From Chloroflexota bacterium (GTDB lineage Bacteria > Chloroflexota > Dehalococcoidia > Lucifugimonadales > JACPCL1), in NCBI GenBank assembly GCA_016210375.1, contig JACQUH010000027.1:1-5429 (forward strand): DNA of 5,429 nucleotides, written 5' to 3'. The notes below the pieces were generated by a model, which saw only the letters and a list, made by a program, of their open reading frames with translations, did no database searches and was not told the DNA's origin. Below are positions 5,359 to 5,429 of the stretch, in pieces. Position 1 is the first letter of the stretch. Each line of letters begins with the position of its first letter. A program made the position numbers and the translations under genes.

Positions 5359-5429
5359 TTGTCATTCTGAGGGAGGGCCAATGCAATTGGCCCGACCGAA
5401 TGAATCTCTCACCAGGAGAGATTCTTCGC
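5359..5429. repeat. Hairpin-rich dispersed repeat, cut by the window end
   Basis: The stretch begins TTGTCATTCTGAGGGAG and contains two perfect hairpins. GGGCCAAT (5375-5382) pairs with ATTGGCCC (5386-5393) over a 3-nt loop. GAATCTCTC (5402-5410) pairs with GAGAGATTC (5416-5424) over a 5-nt loop. The final TTCTTCGC suggests a right half outside the window that would pair with the TGTCATTCTGAG start; this completion is inferred. Similar GTCATTCTGAG...GAATCTCTC intergenic repeats are, to my recollection, common in some Chloroflexota genomes. Confidence 0.6.

Noticed and set aside
5041..5429. CRISPR array, because of several repeated hairpin-like units.
   Set aside because: There are no equal-length direct repeats with unique spacers; the units are different inverted repeats of unequal size and spacing.

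Overview
The window is GC-rich DNA (most coding sequence is around 70% GC by hand count in sampled stretches) with three plus-strand genes: the 3' part of alaS (alanyl-tRNA synthetase), a complete ruvX/yqgF (RuvX/YqgF-family Holliday junction resolvase-like nuclease), and a complete 12-helix major facilitator superfamily (MFS) exporter of the DHA1/MdtG type. The alaS-ruvX pairing is common in bacteria. The cysteine-rich loop in the synthetase and the multi-arm CCCTC/GAGGG palindromic elements between genes fit a high-GC bacterium. My best guess is Chloroflexota (Dehalococcoidia/SAR202-like), but this is an inference from style, not a demonstrated assignment.

Layout. Positions 1-2813 hold alaS, cut at its 5' end by the window edge and ending in a tandem TAG TAG. 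It carries two in-frame insertions relative to the usual family layout. One is a segment of about 110 codons (about 900-1238) at about 48% GC with relaxed codon use, sitting between the tRNA-recognition helices and the conserved KLYDTYGFP motif. The other is a Pro-rich segment of about 30 codons (about 2067-2156) just before the CGGTH zinc motif of the editing domain. Positions 2814-3110 are non-coding and contain a compact three-way palindromic element (2914-3005). ruvX follows at 3111-3545.

Positions 3546-3786 separate ruvX from the MFS gene and look like a dedicated promoter and leader. They contain a TATAAT box (3686-3691), an 11-codon potential leader ORF (3700-3735) whose stop codon lies at the base of a GC-rich hairpin (3734-3763), a T-rich stretch, and then an AGGAG ribosome-binding site. 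This is the geometry of a transcription attenuator and would suit an inducible efflux pump, though the sequence alone does not prove it. The MFS gene is 3787-5040.

From 5041 to the end there is no convincing gene. The stretch holds a 180-bp multi-arm inverted-repeat element (5077-5256) containing a perfect 39-bp palindrome (5135-5173), and the beginning of another hairpin-rich repeat (5359-5429) cut by the window edge.

Functionally, alaS and ruvX are housekeeping genes (translation; nucleic acid or rRNA processing and repair). The exporter appears to be an independent transcription unit. The points most worth a second look are the low-GC insertion in AlaRS, the putative leader/attenuator before the exporter, and the palindromic elements.
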